Assembly (NCBI GenBank): GCA_018829445.1
Contig: JAHJTV010000088.1
Span: forward strand, 1 to 64,000
From: a bacterium
Lineage (GTDB): Bacteria > SAR324 > XYD2-FULL-50-16
Direction of reading: 5' to 3'
Length of the DNA: 64,000 nucleotides
Shown here one piece after another: positions 8,507 to 18,900 of this stretch. How positions within the stretch are numbered: position 1 is the first letter of the stretch; every line of letters begins with the position of its first letter. The notes beneath the pieces were generated by a model. The model had not been told where the DNA came from and did no database searches. It worked only from the letters and a program-made list of their open reading frames with translations. Made by a program: the position numbers and the translations under genes.

Positions 8507-9475
8507 GTGGTGTTAAAAACAAAAATTACGGAAATGTTGGGGATAGAGTATCCGATTATTGGCGGAACCATGATGAGTATCACTAATGCTGATTTTGTGG
8601 CCGCCATTTCAAATGCCGGAGGATTGGGCATACTGGCATCTGCGATTTACAAATCCAAAGAGGCTTTTACCAATGCTGTTGATCGCGTTATGGAGTTGAC
8701 GAGTAAACCCTTTGCTGTCAACATCAACCTGTTTCCGGGAATGGGCCTGATCGACAATAATGTCTATCTTGATGTCATGCTGGAAAAAGGAATCAAAATA
8801 GTTGAAACATCCGGTCATTTCGCCCCCGAGGATTTATGCAGCCGTTTCAAGAAGGGGAGGATGCGGTGGATGCATAAATGCGTGTCGGCCCGTTATGCCC
8901 TTAAAGCGCAAAGCCTTGGCGCCGATGCGGTGACAGTTGTAGGATATGAGAACGGCGGGGCAACGGGAAAACTTGACATAGGCACTATGGTGCTGGTTCC
9001 AACAGTAGTCGATGCTGTAACTATTCCTGTCATTGGTGGCGGTGGCATTTCCGACGGCCGTGGACTGGCAGCAGTCCTTTCATTGGGGGCAGAAGGAATC
9101 ATCATGGGGTCCAGACTACTCTTGACCAAAGAGTGTCCTATCCATTCAAACGTCAAACAGGCGCTTTTAAATGCCACCGAATTGGATACACGTTTGATCA
9201 TGCGCTCCATCGGAGCACCCCACCGAGTCTGGAATAATGTCGCTGCTGAAAAATGTGCAAAAATCGAAGCTGCCGGAGGGGATTTTGACGCGGTGATAAA
9301 TGTGATATCCGGGGAAAAATCAAGAGAAATGTATGAAAAGGGTGATCTAAAAGCCGGAATCATCTCCTGCGGTCAGGGAATCGGGCTGATTAATGAAATT
9401 CCGACAGTCAAAGAGCTGTTTGACAGGCTTATCGATCAAGCAAATAATACGATTCAAAGATTTTCCGGCAACTGA
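8507..9475 (+). CDS. Nitronate monooxygenase / FabK-like FMN enzyme
   Basis: A 322-residue TIM-barrel flavoprotein of the 2-nitropropane dioxygenase family, which also contains FabK enoyl-ACP reductases and NADH:quinone reductases. The FMN phosphate region VIGGGGISDGRGLAA and the N-terminal MLGIEYPIIGGTMMSI are clear. The motif that holds the catalytic His of nitronate monooxygenases (normally ExGGHxG) reads ENGGATG here, with Ala in place of His. In an acyl-CoA operon a reductase or electron-transfer role is more likely than nitronate oxidation. Two GTG codons, at 8507 and 8510, both follow an AAAGGGAG site; the second has the better spacing. The stop at 9475 is the last gene of the operon. 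Confidence 0.82.
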   Translation: MVLKTKITEMLGIEYPIIGGTMMSITNADFVAAISNAGGLGILASAIYKSKEAFTNAVDRVMELTSKPFAVNINLFPGMGLIDNNVYLDVMLEKGIKIVETSGHFAPEDLCSRFKKGRMRWMHKCVSARYALKAQSLGADAVTVVGYENGGATGKLDIGTMVLVPTVVDAVTIPVIGGGGISDGRGLAAVLSLGAEGIIMGSRLLLTKECPIHSNVKQALLNATELDTRLIMRSIGAPHRVWNNVAAEKCAKIEAAGGDFDAVINVISGEKSREMYEKGDLKAGIISCGQGIGLINEIPTVKELFDRLIDQANNTIQRFSGN

Positions 9476-9702
9476 TCCCGGCTCATACTTTAACCAGAGT
9501 CCATACTAACACTCTCTTTTGTACATAAAAATCGCCAATGGTTTTCACTCAACCTCAAATCCCGGGTACGAATATTAATAGCTCAGTTGTTTTTCTCTTT
9601 TAAACCCTTTCAGCTCTGGTTCCACCGATAATAGGCAGGATAGGCTGATTACTATTCATCATTTTCTCCAATTTATTTGATAATCCTTTGATTGTTGAGT
9701 TG

Positions 9703-10149
9703 CTATTGCTGGGCTGTAATTTCAAAAGAGGCGGATCCCGGCAGTGACCGCTTGGTCATATTCCTCATGGCAAAAGATTGTGAATAGTTTTCCGCGTCCT
9801 GGACCGTTTCCCATTCGTAGATACCCATGAATTCGCCTTCTCTGTTTTTGTTTTCCAGCCAGATTTTGGAACAGAATCCCGGTAATCCGGTAAAGAAGGG
9901 GATGGTAAACAGGGAAAAAATTCTATTTTTCTCGGGCGACATATTAATGACTTGAAAGCGAACCTTGAAGATAGCACCTGGTTTGCCTTTTTGAGGGTTT
10001 CTCTTTTTGATCATTTGTCGAAAAATGGTGAAGGCTTCATCGCTCTTCTGGGGGATAATTTCTCCAACCCGACGGCCGGGAAAACTAAACTGCCCTGACA
10101 ATAGAAAGAAGTTAGCCCTGAAAAAACTATAAAATGGAGTCATCCTCAT
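9703..10149 (-). CDS. YdhR-like / antibiotic-biosynthesis-monooxygenase-like protein
   Basis: A 148-residue protein. The segment FKVRFQVINMSPEK, then GLPGFCSKIWLENKNREGEFMG and IYEWETVQDAENYSQS, resembles the ferredoxin-like fold of YdhR-type putative monooxygenases, in which a GlxGxxSKxW strand and a GxYEWE strand are typical. The first 60 residues are more basic and do not match anything I recognise. An AGGTAAG site lies before the ATG at 10149. It stands downstream of the 2-oxoacid oxidoreductase operon's end region but 309 bp away, so probably is transcribed on its own. The family call is moderate; no substrate can be named. Confidence 0.6.
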   Translation of the reverse strand: MRMTPFYSFFRANFFLLSGQFSFPGRRVGEIIPQKSDEAFTIFRQMIKKRNPQKGKPGAIFKVRFQVINMSPEKNRIFSLFTIPFFTGLPGFCSKIWLENKNREGEFMGIYEWETVQDAENYSQSFAMRNMTKRSLPGSASFEITAQQ

Positions 10150-10458
10150 TGTTCTTACCTGGTTTTGAGTAAATAATAGGTTTAATCAGTTCAATAACAG
10201 ATACCACCGTTACGGCAAATCATGTGCCAATAAAAATAGTAAAATATAACAGTCGAATAGTTTTAGTTCACCACTAAATCTGCTAAATATGATAGTTATT
10301 GTTCGTTGCAGAAAGTTTGAGATAGGCTTTGAAGAAGTATCTTGCACATGACGATAAGGAACGGTAGCATTAATCGGAATCGTTTTCATGGAATGCTGAA
10401 ATGCCACCACAAAACACTCTCTTGCAGAACACGGTTTTCAACATTCCCGCAGGTATTT
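10150..10458. other. Intergenic gap, nothing recognised
   Basis: A 309-bp stretch between the YdhR-like gene and the end of the oxidoreductase beta-subunit gene. No open frame with recognisable homology, strong hairpin or repeat was seen. Confidence 0.4.
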
Positions 10459-11355
10459 CTACATATTCATATGAAACGGTTCCATCATGGATCGTTGCAG
10501 TAGAATCTTCCACTCGTAATCCACTCTTTTCTGAATATACTCCACATCCTCCTTGGTCAGGTGAGAAAACCGACCCTGGTTTTTCAGGTAATCTATCACC
10601 GGAAGATCTTTGGGTTCTACGTTGATGTGGTACTCCTCCCCGTTGAACACCTCATACAGGGGAAAAACCTTGGTATTGACAGCCAGGCGTGCTATTTCAA
10701 TACTTTTCTCTGAGGATATCTTCCATCCCGGCGGGCAGGGAGAAAATACATGAATGAAAGCGGTTCCCTTTGTTTCAGCAGCTTTTTTAACCTTTGCCAT
10801 CAGGTCTTCTGGCCAAGCTACGCTGGCTGTGGCGCAATAAGGGATTTTATGACCACATAAAATCTGAATAATATTTTTTTTGGGTCCGCTCTTGGGATGT
10901 GATGATGGCGTGGTAGTTGTCCAAGCTCTTTCCGGTGTTGCCGATGAACGTTGAATCCCGGTGTTCATGTATGCTTCATTATCATAACAGATATAGACGA
11001 TATCTTCATTTCGTTCGGTGGCCCCGGAAAGAGATTGCAGGCCGATGTCAAAGGTTCCTCCGTCACCGGCAAAAGCCAATACCCTGGTATCCTGCTTGCC
11101 TTTCATGTCCAGCGCCGCCCGGATTCCGGAAGCAGACGCACCAGCGGTTTCAAATGCCGTATGAAGCACCGGGATATTGAGACTGCTGTACGGCCAGTTT
11201 CCAACAATGATGGACCAACAACAGGCAGGAATGGTACAAATGGTGTTTGCCCCCAATGCTTTCAAAGCGTGGCGCATGACAATGGTGGCACCGCAGCCCT
11301 GGCATGACAAACATCCGGACGTCATTAACTCTTCTACAGGATAGTCGTTTCTCAT
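10459..11355 (-). CDS. 2-oxoacid:ferredoxin oxidoreductase, beta subunit (ThDP-binding)
   Basis: A 298-residue beta subunit, which binds thiamine diphosphate and a [4Fe-4S] cluster and decarboxylates a 2-oxoacid to an acyl-CoA. The N-terminal cysteine cluster SGCLSCQGCGA and the ThDP motif GDGGTFDIGLQSL followed by YDNEAYMNTGIQRS are intact. The His/Gln-rich PFOR signature TPERAWTTTTP follows. The start ATG overlaps the stop of the alpha-subunit gene (ATGA), showing translational coupling. The subunit set resembles pyruvate, 2-oxoisovalerate or phenylglyoxylate oxidoreductases; the sequence alone does not decide the substrate. Confidence 0.92.
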   Translation of the reverse strand: MRNDYPVEELMTSGCLSCQGCGATIVMRHALKALGANTICTIPACCWSIIVGNWPYSSLNIPVLHTAFETAGASASGIRAALDMKGKQDTRVLAFAGDGGTFDIGLQSLSGATERNEDIVYICYDNEAYMNTGIQRSSATPERAWTTTTPSSHPKSGPKKNIIQILCGHKIPYCATASVAWPEDLMAKVKKAAETKGTAFIHVFSPCPPGWKISSEKSIEIARLAVNTKVFPLYEVFNGEEYHINVEPKDLPVIDYLKNQGRFSHLTKEDVEYIQKRVDYEWKILLQRSMMEPFHMNM

Positions 11356-12509
11356 TGTTTCAACCCCTTCCAGACAGATAGTTCCTTTGCTGGTTCACTG
11401 TTTTCAGCTTCTGCAACAATTTCGTGGATGAGAGCAGGTGTGATACTTCTGCCCCCCAATCCGGTAATATAGCTATAGACTAAAGGCATATCCTTCAGAT
11501 TGGCAATCACCCCCCTGATTTCATCGGCAAATATTCCACCTTTTCCCCAGCTGCAGTTACGATCAATCACAATAGCTTTCTTTTTCCCTTTTAAAATGGC
11601 AATAATCTCCTCCGTCGGAAAAGGACGGAACATCCTGATTTTTAGAAGGCCAATTTTCCTCCCCTGTTCCCGTAGTTCCCTGGTGACAAGTCTGGCAGGA
11701 CTGGTAGCGCTGCTACTGATGATGAGAACAGTGTCAGCATCCTCACAATCCACTGCCTCTGTTGCACCATAATACCGGCCAAAAGATTGACCAAAGGAAT
11801 CACTGACCTCGTTTACTATCCCTTTTGCTTTTTCATGGGCTTGATGCAGTTTATAGCGAATCTCCATGTAATTATCAGGCATGACCAGGCCATTAAAAGC
11901 TCTGGGATTATCCGGGTCCAAAAACTCAGTGGGTTCATAGGCCGGGAGCCAGGAATCTACCGCCTCCTGATCGGGAATATCGACCGGCTCATAGGTGTGA
12001 CTGAGAAAAAAAGCATCATAACAGATCATAACAGGAAGATTGACCTGCTCTGCGATTCGATAGCCCTGGATTACCGAATCCAGAACTTCCTGATTGTCTT
12101 CCACATAGAGTTGAATCCAACCGGTATCCCGTTGTGCCAGCGAGTCACCCTGATCCGCCCAGATGTTCCAGCCGGGAGCCAGGGCTCGGTTTACATTCAC
12201 CATCACAATCGGAAGTCTTGCTCCTGAAGCCCAGTGAAGGAGCTCATGCATGAGGGCCAGACCGTTGGAAGAGGTTGCTGTAAAAGAGCGAATCCCGGTA
12301 CTTTGTGAAGAAATCACCGATGCCATCGCCGAGTGTTCCGATTCCACTTTCAGAAATTTTGCATTCAGACTGCCATCGGCACACATTTCGGACAACTCCT
12401 CAACAATATGAGTCTGAGGTGTGATCGGATAGGCTGCAATCATCTTAACGCGTGAAAGCCGAGCTCCCCAGCTGGCTGCGTGGTTTCCCATCAATACTTT
12501 TTTCATCAT
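11352..12509 (-). CDS. 2-oxoacid:ferredoxin oxidoreductase, alpha subunit
   Basis: About 385 residues, starting at 12509 (or the next ATG at 12506). The ATGATG follows a GGAGGAGG site and overlaps the stop of the upstream gene, so the longer upstream reading is rejected. The subunit carries the pyrimidine-binding half of the ThDP site: AAYPITPQTHIVEEL, the conserved Glu in KVESEHSAM, and TSSNGLALMHELLHW. The C-terminal part contains the CoA-binding-type domain (DADTVLIISSSATSPARL, FRPFPTEEIIAIL). It forms a heteromer with the beta and gamma subunits encoded alongside and transfers electrons to ferredoxin or to the fused flavoprotein subunit. Confidence 0.92.
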   Translation of the reverse strand: MMKKVLMGNHAASWGARLSRVKMIAAYPITPQTHIVEELSEMCADGSLNAKFLKVESEHSAMASVISSQSTGIRSFTATSSNGLALMHELLHWASGARLPIVMVNVNRALAPGWNIWADQGDSLAQRDTGWIQLYVEDNQEVLDSVIQGYRIAEQVNLPVMICYDAFFLSHTYEPVDIPDQEAVDSWLPAYEPTEFLDPDNPRAFNGLVMPDNYMEIRYKLHQAHEKAKGIVNEVSDSFGQSFGRYYGATEAVDCEDADTVLIISSSATSPARLVTRELREQGRKIGLLKIRMFRPFPTEEIIAILKGKKKAIVIDRNCSWGKGGIFADEIRGVIANLKDMPLVYSYITGLGGRSITPALIHEIVAEAENSEPAKELSVWKGLKQ

Positions 12510-14257
12510 TCCTCCTCCATTAGCATTGCAGACCGGGGACACTCGTGAACGCAGATACCACATCCTTTGCAATAATCCATGGCAATATCATATCCTCTTT
12601 TCCCGTTATCTTTTCTGGCAATGGCGACATCGGGGCAGTAAACAAAACAGTTATCGCACATGGTACAAACACCACAATGAAAACAGCGATTGGACTCTAT
12701 TTGCGCAGCTTCCTCCGAATAGGCTAGGTTAATCTCACTGAATCCTGTCATGCGATCGTTCATATCAAGTTTTTGAGCCTTGTGACGAGCCGTGGGATCA
12801 AAATAATTTAGATTGAGTTCCTTAAAGTCTACCACGTGTTTGGTTTCCGTAGTTTCTGAATGCGCCTTTCCGGACTTCAGATACTTGACCACGGAAACAG
12901 CCCCGTTTTCCCCGATAATCGATTTTTCGTCCAGTTTCTGCCCGTTTAGAAATGCATCAATAGCACAGGCAGCAGCTTTCCCCGAGCCGATGGCTACGGT
13001 CACATTCTGTTCCTGTAAAGCAGCATCCCCTCCGGAAAATACTTTTTCCAGGCTGGTGTTTCCAAATTGACCAATCTCGATCTTTTTCCGCCTGGTTTTT
13101 AAAGTTTTTGGCAGAAAATCCAATTCTGCAGATTCGCCAATGGCTGTAACGATTGTATCTGCGGGAACATCATATTCTGTTCCCGGTATCGGTTCCGGTC
13201 TCCTTCTGCCGGAATCATCCGGTTCTCCCAATTTGGTTTGACGAAATTGTATCCCTTGAAGCCTATTGTTTTCCACCAGTATTTTCACCGGTTGACAAAG
13301 ATAGTGAATCCTCAAACCTTCTCTTTCCGCTTCGTAGATCTCCTCTTCATACGCCGGCATCTCGTTACGGGATCTGTGGTAAAACAGGGACACTTTGCTT
13401 CCCATTCGCAGGGCGCAACGAGCGGAATCGATTGCTGAGTTTCCGCCACCGATAATAACAGTATGCTGCCCTAACTCCATTTTTTTCCCTCGGGCCACAG
13501 TTCCCAGCAATTCAAGTCCTGAAATAACTCCCGGAGACTCCTCGTTTTCAATTCCCAGTTTACTGTTATGATGAACTCCCACTGCAACGAATATTGCATC
13601 AAAACTATCGAGATCACTCCAGGGTTTATTCACACCGATTCTGTGATTGCATAGTATCTCGACTCCCAGGTTTCGAATACTATCGATTTCCGTATCCAGT
13701 ATGGCGTTGGGAAGACGATATTCCGGGATTCCATATCGCATCAATCCACCGGGCTCTTCATCCGCTTCATAAACTGTCACCCCATGCCCCATCCTGGCTA
13801 GATGATAAGCGGCAGTCAGGCCGGCGGGTCCCGATCCTACTATCGCGATCGATCTTCCCGAATCCTTTTTCAATTTTTCCAGTCGGGAGTTTATCGGCGC
13901 CTGATCGGCAACAAACCTTTCCAGAGTGTGAATTGCAATGGCATGGTCATACTGAGTCCGGTTACAGACGGTTTCGCAGGGGTGATAGCAAACCCTGCCA
14001 CAAACAGCAGGAAACGGATTTTCCTCTTTAAGGCGTTGCCAAGCTTCGAGATATTTTTTCTCCAGTACCAGGGTGATAAATCCTTCCACGTCATTTCCTG
14101 CCGGACAACCCTGGTTGCAGGGTGGAACCATGTTCAGGTACCGGGGACGCAGGTAACGCCATGATCCGGTTTTGTTCCAAAGCATGCTGGATTTTGAAAT
14201 AACGAATTCCGGCACATCAGCAATGGTTTTAAAGGTAATTTGCTTGAATTCAGACAT
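12506..14257 (-). CDS. FAD/NAD(P)H oxidoreductase fused to 2x[4Fe-4S] ferredoxin (electron-transfer subunit)
   Basis: A 583-residue fusion. The N-terminal 130 residues are a GltD-type Fe-S domain with CNQGCPAGND and CGRVCYHPCETVCNR. An FAD Rossmann motif (IVGSGPAGLTAAYHLARMG) follows, then an NAD(P)H-binding segment (VIIGGGNSAIDSARCALRMG). The last 65 residues hold two [4Fe-4S] motifs (CFHCGVCTMCDNC, CKGCGICVHECP), equal to the delta (ferredoxin) subunit of 2-oxoacid oxidoreductases. It thus probably links oxidation of the 2-oxoacid to NAD(P) reduction. A flavoprotein with the same role accompanies phenylglyoxylate:acceptor oxidoreductase (PadEFGHI), where the ferredoxin and FAD subunits are separate. 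It lies 15 bp after the gamma gene and overlaps the alpha gene. Confidence 0.92.
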   Translation of the reverse strand: MSEFKQITFKTIADVPEFVISKSSMLWNKTGSWRYLRPRYLNMVPPCNQGCPAGNDVEGFITLVLEKKYLEAWQRLKEENPFPAVCGRVCYHPCETVCNRTQYDHAIAIHTLERFVADQAPINSRLEKLKKDSGRSIAIVGSGPAGLTAAYHLARMGHGVTVYEADEEPGGLMRYGIPEYRLPNAILDTEIDSIRNLGVEILCNHRIGVNKPWSDLDSFDAIFVAVGVHHNSKLGIENEESPGVISGLELLGTVARGKKMELGQHTVIIGGGNSAIDSARCALRMGSKVSLFYHRSRNEMPAYEEEIYEAEREGLRIHYLCQPVKILVENNRLQGIQFRQTKLGEPDDSGRRRPEPIPGTEYDVPADTIVTAIGESAELDFLPKTLKTRRKKIEIGQFGNTSLEKVFSGGDAALQEQNVTVAIGSGKAAACAIDAFLNGQKLDEKSIIGENGAVSVVKYLKSGKAHSETTETKHVVDFKELNLNYFDPTARHKAQKLDMNDRMTGFSEINLAYSEEAAQIESNRCFHCGVCTMCDNCFVYCPDVAIARKDNGKRGYDIAMDYCKGCGICVHECPRSAMLMEEE

Positions 14258-14272
14258 ATCGTTATCTATGGG

Positions 14273-14827
14273 TTAGGTTTTTAACAAAATCGCCTCAAAA
14301 GCATCTCTTGCTGCCTGTGCATTTTCTTGGGGCTTGACGGGTGCTTCTGTGAGTATGGCATTACAGACCGATTCCAGATCGACCAGGCCGGTTGCTCTGG
14401 CAAAAGCACCGCAGATAGCGGTGTTGACAATCGGGGCACTTTTGGCGCCCAGCCGATGATTGCTGGCTATTTGACTGGCATTAACACAACCGACTCTGAA
14501 CCCTTTGAACATGGAGAAACTGTCGGGATTTTCGCTGGAATTTATTACAATCCAACCATTCTTTTTCAATCCGGCAGTAACATCCGTAACTTCAACCAGT
14601 GTAGGATCAAGTACAATAATGTGATCCGGTTCAGTGATTTCACTGCGGATTAAAATCTTATCCTCTGCCAATCGCAGAAAAGCCTCCACAGGAGCCCCTC
14701 TTCTTTCTACGCCAAATTTGGGGAATGCCTGAACCCACTTCCCTTCTGAAAACATGGCAACTGCCATGATTTTCGAGGCAATAACAGCACCCTGTCCTCC
14801 TCTGCCGTGTAGTCGAATCTCTATCAT
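14273..14827 (-). CDS. 2-oxoacid:ferredoxin oxidoreductase, gamma subunit
   Basis: A 184-residue gamma subunit of the PFOR/KGOR/VOR type. The start IEIRLHGRGGQGAVIASKIMA is the family signature. ERRGAPVEAFLR and the central AGLKKNGWIVINSS are also typical. It is the first catalytic gene of the four-gene minus-strand set (gamma, FAD-ferredoxin fusion, alpha, beta), all within 0-15 bp of one another. The gene order differs from many PFOR operons, but the separate gamma and the extra FAD module match NAD-linked 2-oxoacid oxidoreductases. Confidence 0.93.
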   Translation of the reverse strand: MIEIRLHGRGGQGAVIASKIMAVAMFSEGKWVQAFPKFGVERRGAPVEAFLRLAEDKILIRSEITEPDHIIVLDPTLVEVTDVTAGLKKNGWIVINSSENPDSFSMFKGFRVGCVNASQIASNHRLGAKSAPIVNTAICGAFARATGLVDLESVCNAILTEAPVKPQENAQAARDAFEAILLKT

Positions 14828-14897
14828 AATAGTCTAACCGCATTAAAATTAAATTCAGTAATTTGCAGCAGGGTTATCCCTGGATAATCAAGTCCGC

Positions 14898-15500
14898 TTA
14901 TTTTTTAGCTGCCGGCAAAAGAACGAATATCGCCTTGGGGGTTCCAGGTCCAAAACCTCTCAGTACATGGGGTACATGTGAATAAAAATGAAGACTGTCC
15001 CCGGGTTTTAATAAGATTCGTCTTTCGTCGGTAATAAATTCGATATCACCTTCCAGGCAATAGCAGAATTCCTCTCCCTCGTGGGATAACGGCACCATGT
15101 TTTCTTCTATGGTGGAATCGAACTCCACCAGGAATGGTTCCAGCTTTTTATCTTTCAACCTGTAAGACAAAGCCTGATAATTATAGGTCATGCGCGCCTG
15201 GTCAGACTCCCGGCTTTTAGCTACAGAAAGGCGTTCATTACTTCGGGTTAATTCAATGGTATCCACGATTTCTGTACGGACAAAAAAATGATCAACCTGA
15301 ACATCCAAAACCCGGGCAAGGTTTAATAGTGTAGCCAATGTAGGAGGAACCACGTCTGATTCGATTTGGGAAAGCAGCGCCGGAGTAACGTTGATCTGCT
15401 GGGCAAGTGCTTCCAAAGCCATCTTTTTCTCCATCCGTAAACTGGAGATCCTTTTCCCGATTCCTAATCGCTGTAATTCTTCAGAAGTGCTGTACGCCAT
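14898..15500 (-). CDS. XRE-family regulator with C-terminal cupin domain
   Basis: A 200-residue transcription factor. The N-terminal helix-turn-helix (LGIGKRISSLRMEKKMALEAL, TPALLSQIES) is followed by a cupin domain with LSHEGEEFCYCLEG and KPGDSLHFYSHVPHVL, the architecture of PuuR/SutR-type regulators, which often sense a small metabolite. The ATG at 15500 is preferred to an upstream GTG at 15512 because GAGGAGA lies at the right distance. It sits 70 bp upstream of the gamma subunit gene on the same strand, so it may control or be co-transcribed with the 2-oxoacid oxidoreductase. That regulatory link is inferred from position only. Confidence 0.92.
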   Translation of the reverse strand: MAYSTSEELQRLGIGKRISSLRMEKKMALEALAQQINVTPALLSQIESDVVPPTLATLLNLARVLDVQVDHFFVRTEIVDTIELTRSNERLSVAKSRESDQARMTYNYQALSYRLKDKKLEPFLVEFDSTIEENMVPLSHEGEEFCYCLEGDIEFITDERRILLKPGDSLHFYSHVPHVLRGFGPGTPKAIFVLLPAAKK

Positions 15501-15903
15501 ATCTCTCCTCACATTAGGGGGTTAATGATTCGAACCATAATAACCGAATAGTTAATCGTTTTATTGGGATGATTTTTATCCTGATTCTATTGTTTGTTCA
15601 GTGTCGTTTTGTTTCAATGACGGATCAACCTGCAGATCGTAAACAGCCATTGCTGTTGCCAGTAAACGATCTTATGTATCTCTTTATTAAGGTGTTCCAA
15701 TGGTAGCATTTTGAAGGAAACAAGACAAGGAATATGTCTTTTGCCAAAAGTGCTCTTTGGCAGTGATACTGCGATTCCTTGTCTGATAGGGGGATGCCGG
15801 GGGAAAATATTTTTTAAAAATATGAATGTCGAATGATTTGTTAAAAATAGTGCATAAATCACAAAGATTATAAAAATTGGTGCGAGTCACGAAGTAATGC
15901 CAC
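15501..15903. other. Intergenic gap with nested hairpin
   Basis: A gap of about 400 bp between the glycyl-radical enzyme's stop and the XRE-cupin gene. It contains a nested inverted repeat at 15723-15784: outer arms AGACAAGGAAT/ATTCCTTGTCT (11 bp), inner arms TGCCAAA/TTTGGCA (7 bp). It lies 120 bp downstream of the glycyl-radical gene on the minus strand and may end its transcript or stabilise its 3' end. Confidence 0.55.
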
Positions 15904-18900
15904 TTAAATCTTGTATTCGGCTCGTTCGATCAGTTCGACTTGGATCTCTTTGTTTAATTCAACAAAATAGGCATTGTAGCCGGATATTCGTACCATCAGG
16001 TTGCGGTAATTTTCAGGGTTGGCCATGGCATCTTTCAACATTTCAGAGGTGACCACATTAAATTGCATCTGCATGCCGCCTTGCTGAAAATAGGATTTTA
16101 CATAGGCAAACATGTTATCGACAGTGGTTTCCCTGGAATCGTTCTGGCTGGGTGTCAGTTTGACATTAAAAGCGATATTGTTGTCCATATATTCGGGATT
16201 GAGCCGGGCCACCGCCGACATATTATCCAGAAGATTTGTGGATGAATAGGGACTTGGAGTTAACCCCGGGGTGAAAGCTTTTCCGGCAAGTCTTCCTGAA
16301 GGAAGAGTTCCCGACAGTGAACCATAAGCAACGTGTTGCGACATGGACCAGAACCCGGTGGTATAGCAGCCTCCCCGGTAATTCTGGTGATGGCGGTAAC
16401 AGTCATGTATCACTTTTGCCACTCTGTCAGCCATTTTAAGAGCTTCGTCACTGCCGGAACCAAACAGTTTCACCTTGTTTTGAACCATGGCATGCAGAAC
16501 CGGATTATCCGCAAAATCCATGTCAATGGCGCGCTTCAGCTCTTTAAATGAGACCTTTTTTCCCTCAAACACCAGTTGTTTGATAACCAGCAGGGAGTCC
16601 GTTACATCAGCCAGACCGATGTTGGATGTTCCAGAGCTGTTAAATCGGGCCCCGCCATGAACAACATCTTTTCCTTTTTCAATACAGCCGTCAATTGAAG
16701 CACTTAGCAGCGGTGTGGGACGAAGTTCCTGGTGGATTTTACCCAGCATGTTATTGAAGGAAACAGCCTGGCTAATGACAAATCTCTGTTGTTCCGCCCA
16801 GGCATCAAAAAATCGGTCAAAATCCTTAAAATCGCCTGCTTCAATCCTACCGGTTTTCGGTCCTACATCCCATCTCATCACAGGATGATAGCCGTCATTC
16901 AATGCCATTTCCATGGCAGCCACCAGGTTCATCAGAATCGATCCGGTATGGCCGAAGTGTTTTCCCTGGATGGTAGGTTCCACACAACCCGTTGCTGCCC
17001 AGTCATTGATCTCCGCTTGAGAATATCCGTGTTGTTTCAGGGACTGAGAAACAGCCTGATCACTCTGCATGATGGGGGTAGCGGAGGTGATGATGTTCAC
17101 TTCACATAATCGTTTCAGATAATTATCACTGTTTTTATCAAGGGAATAACGGGCATTGATGTTGGTATCACGCACAGGCACTATTTCTACCGCTTTTAAA
17201 AAGATATAGGTCATATCATTCACGGCATCCTCGCCATCTTCGGTAACACCACCGATTGTTATCGCCTGTGTTGAAGATGCCCCTCCAAACAAATAGTTGG
17301 AAACGTCCGGTGTCAGGGGTTGATGATCTGATAATCTCAATAGCAGACACCCCACAATCTCAATTGTAGATCGAATATAATCACTTTTCTTCTGTTCGGA
17401 ATTCAGGAGTGCAATATCATGTTCAAAATAGGGTTGTAAAAGCTGATCCAGTCTCCCCAAGGAAAGTCCGGTGTTGGCATTTTCGTTGTGTAAGGCAATC
17501 CAGAGAATCCAGGTTGCATGAATCGCTTCATCCAGAGTGGTAGCAGGAAGAGCAGGCACTTTGGCACAGATCTGGCTGATCCGGTTCAGCTCTTTTTTTC
17601 TGGTGCCGTTGGTTTCAATTTCGGCTTGTTTGTTTGCTTCGATCGAGAGGTTTATGGCATAAGCTTCCACACCTTCGAGGCAGATCGCCATGGACTGAAG
17701 GGAATCCCGTTGTGAATCGTTGAGATTATCGTCAGTCAGGCGCTCTTGGATCTCCTTTCTCAGCCCGGCTGTTCCTGACGTCAGCAGACATTTAAAATTG
17801 GGAATGGTATGGGAGATTCCCACGGTTTTCCAGACAAAATAGGCGACAAATCGCTCGTCCAGTTTTTGTCCGAGTGAATAATCAAATTCCTGTCTTACTC
17901 GCTCCCGGAAGTTTCGTTTTATCCAGAATGGGAATATGTCTCTATGTAGAATTTCAGCTGTTTCAGCAGTACAACGATAGGGCGACAACACTCGTTTATC
18001 AACCGACTGTAGTTCTCCCCAAAACATGGTGGCATGACCATCGGGGAAAACAGTAAGTCCGATCTCCTTTGCCGTGGTGGTCCCTGCGATCAGATCATTT
18101 TTCCTGATGATCGGACGTTTGTTCTCCATCAGATATTTAAAGGCGAAAGCTTGACGTAATTCAGGACACCAAGGCTCGCCATTTTTTTTCATTTCAAATC
18201 CGTTTTCCCGGAACCAGTCAGTCATCAACCCCGGGCGTTCGGCGCAAACTTCCGGGATCGTATCAAAATGGGAATGGTAGAACTCTTTTAATCGTGGAAA
18301 ATCTTCAATACTGAATTGGACGAGAAACGGATCGGTCAAACCCTTTACAGCTCCATCTGAGTTCAGCTCACCTTTCATTCGATATTGAGAACGAGCAGCC
18401 AGCTCACTCGGTAATCCCTTGGTCTCAACACAGTAAGTTTTTCTACGGGATCGGATATCTTTTTTATGGGAGATATTGAGCATGGTTTGATGGAGCGACC
18501 CGAATACAAGCGATACGTAGTAGCTGAACAATTGCAGGCAGGCCAGGTTACCATCCAGTATCATTTTGTTTTTGAGAACAAGATTCAACATCTCATTGGG
18601 CGTACTGGAGAGCATCTCCCAGAGAACACTGTTTTTATAAAATTGAAGAAGGATGTCAACATCCTCGGGGATATCTTTTGATACATTTACATGACCATCG
18701 TGAAAAATAATGGCTTGCTGAACACTCCCCGAATGGGTTTTAAATCCGACCGAAAAGTTGATCCAGCCGTCCGCACTCTTCATCTTTTTTCGGAGTGCAG
18801 GCCTGCGATTAAACTGGACAGCCATAAAACGGAGGAATAAAAAAGTGGCCGAATTCAACATGAAACTTTTCTTTTGGCGGGATTCCGAAATTGACTCTGT

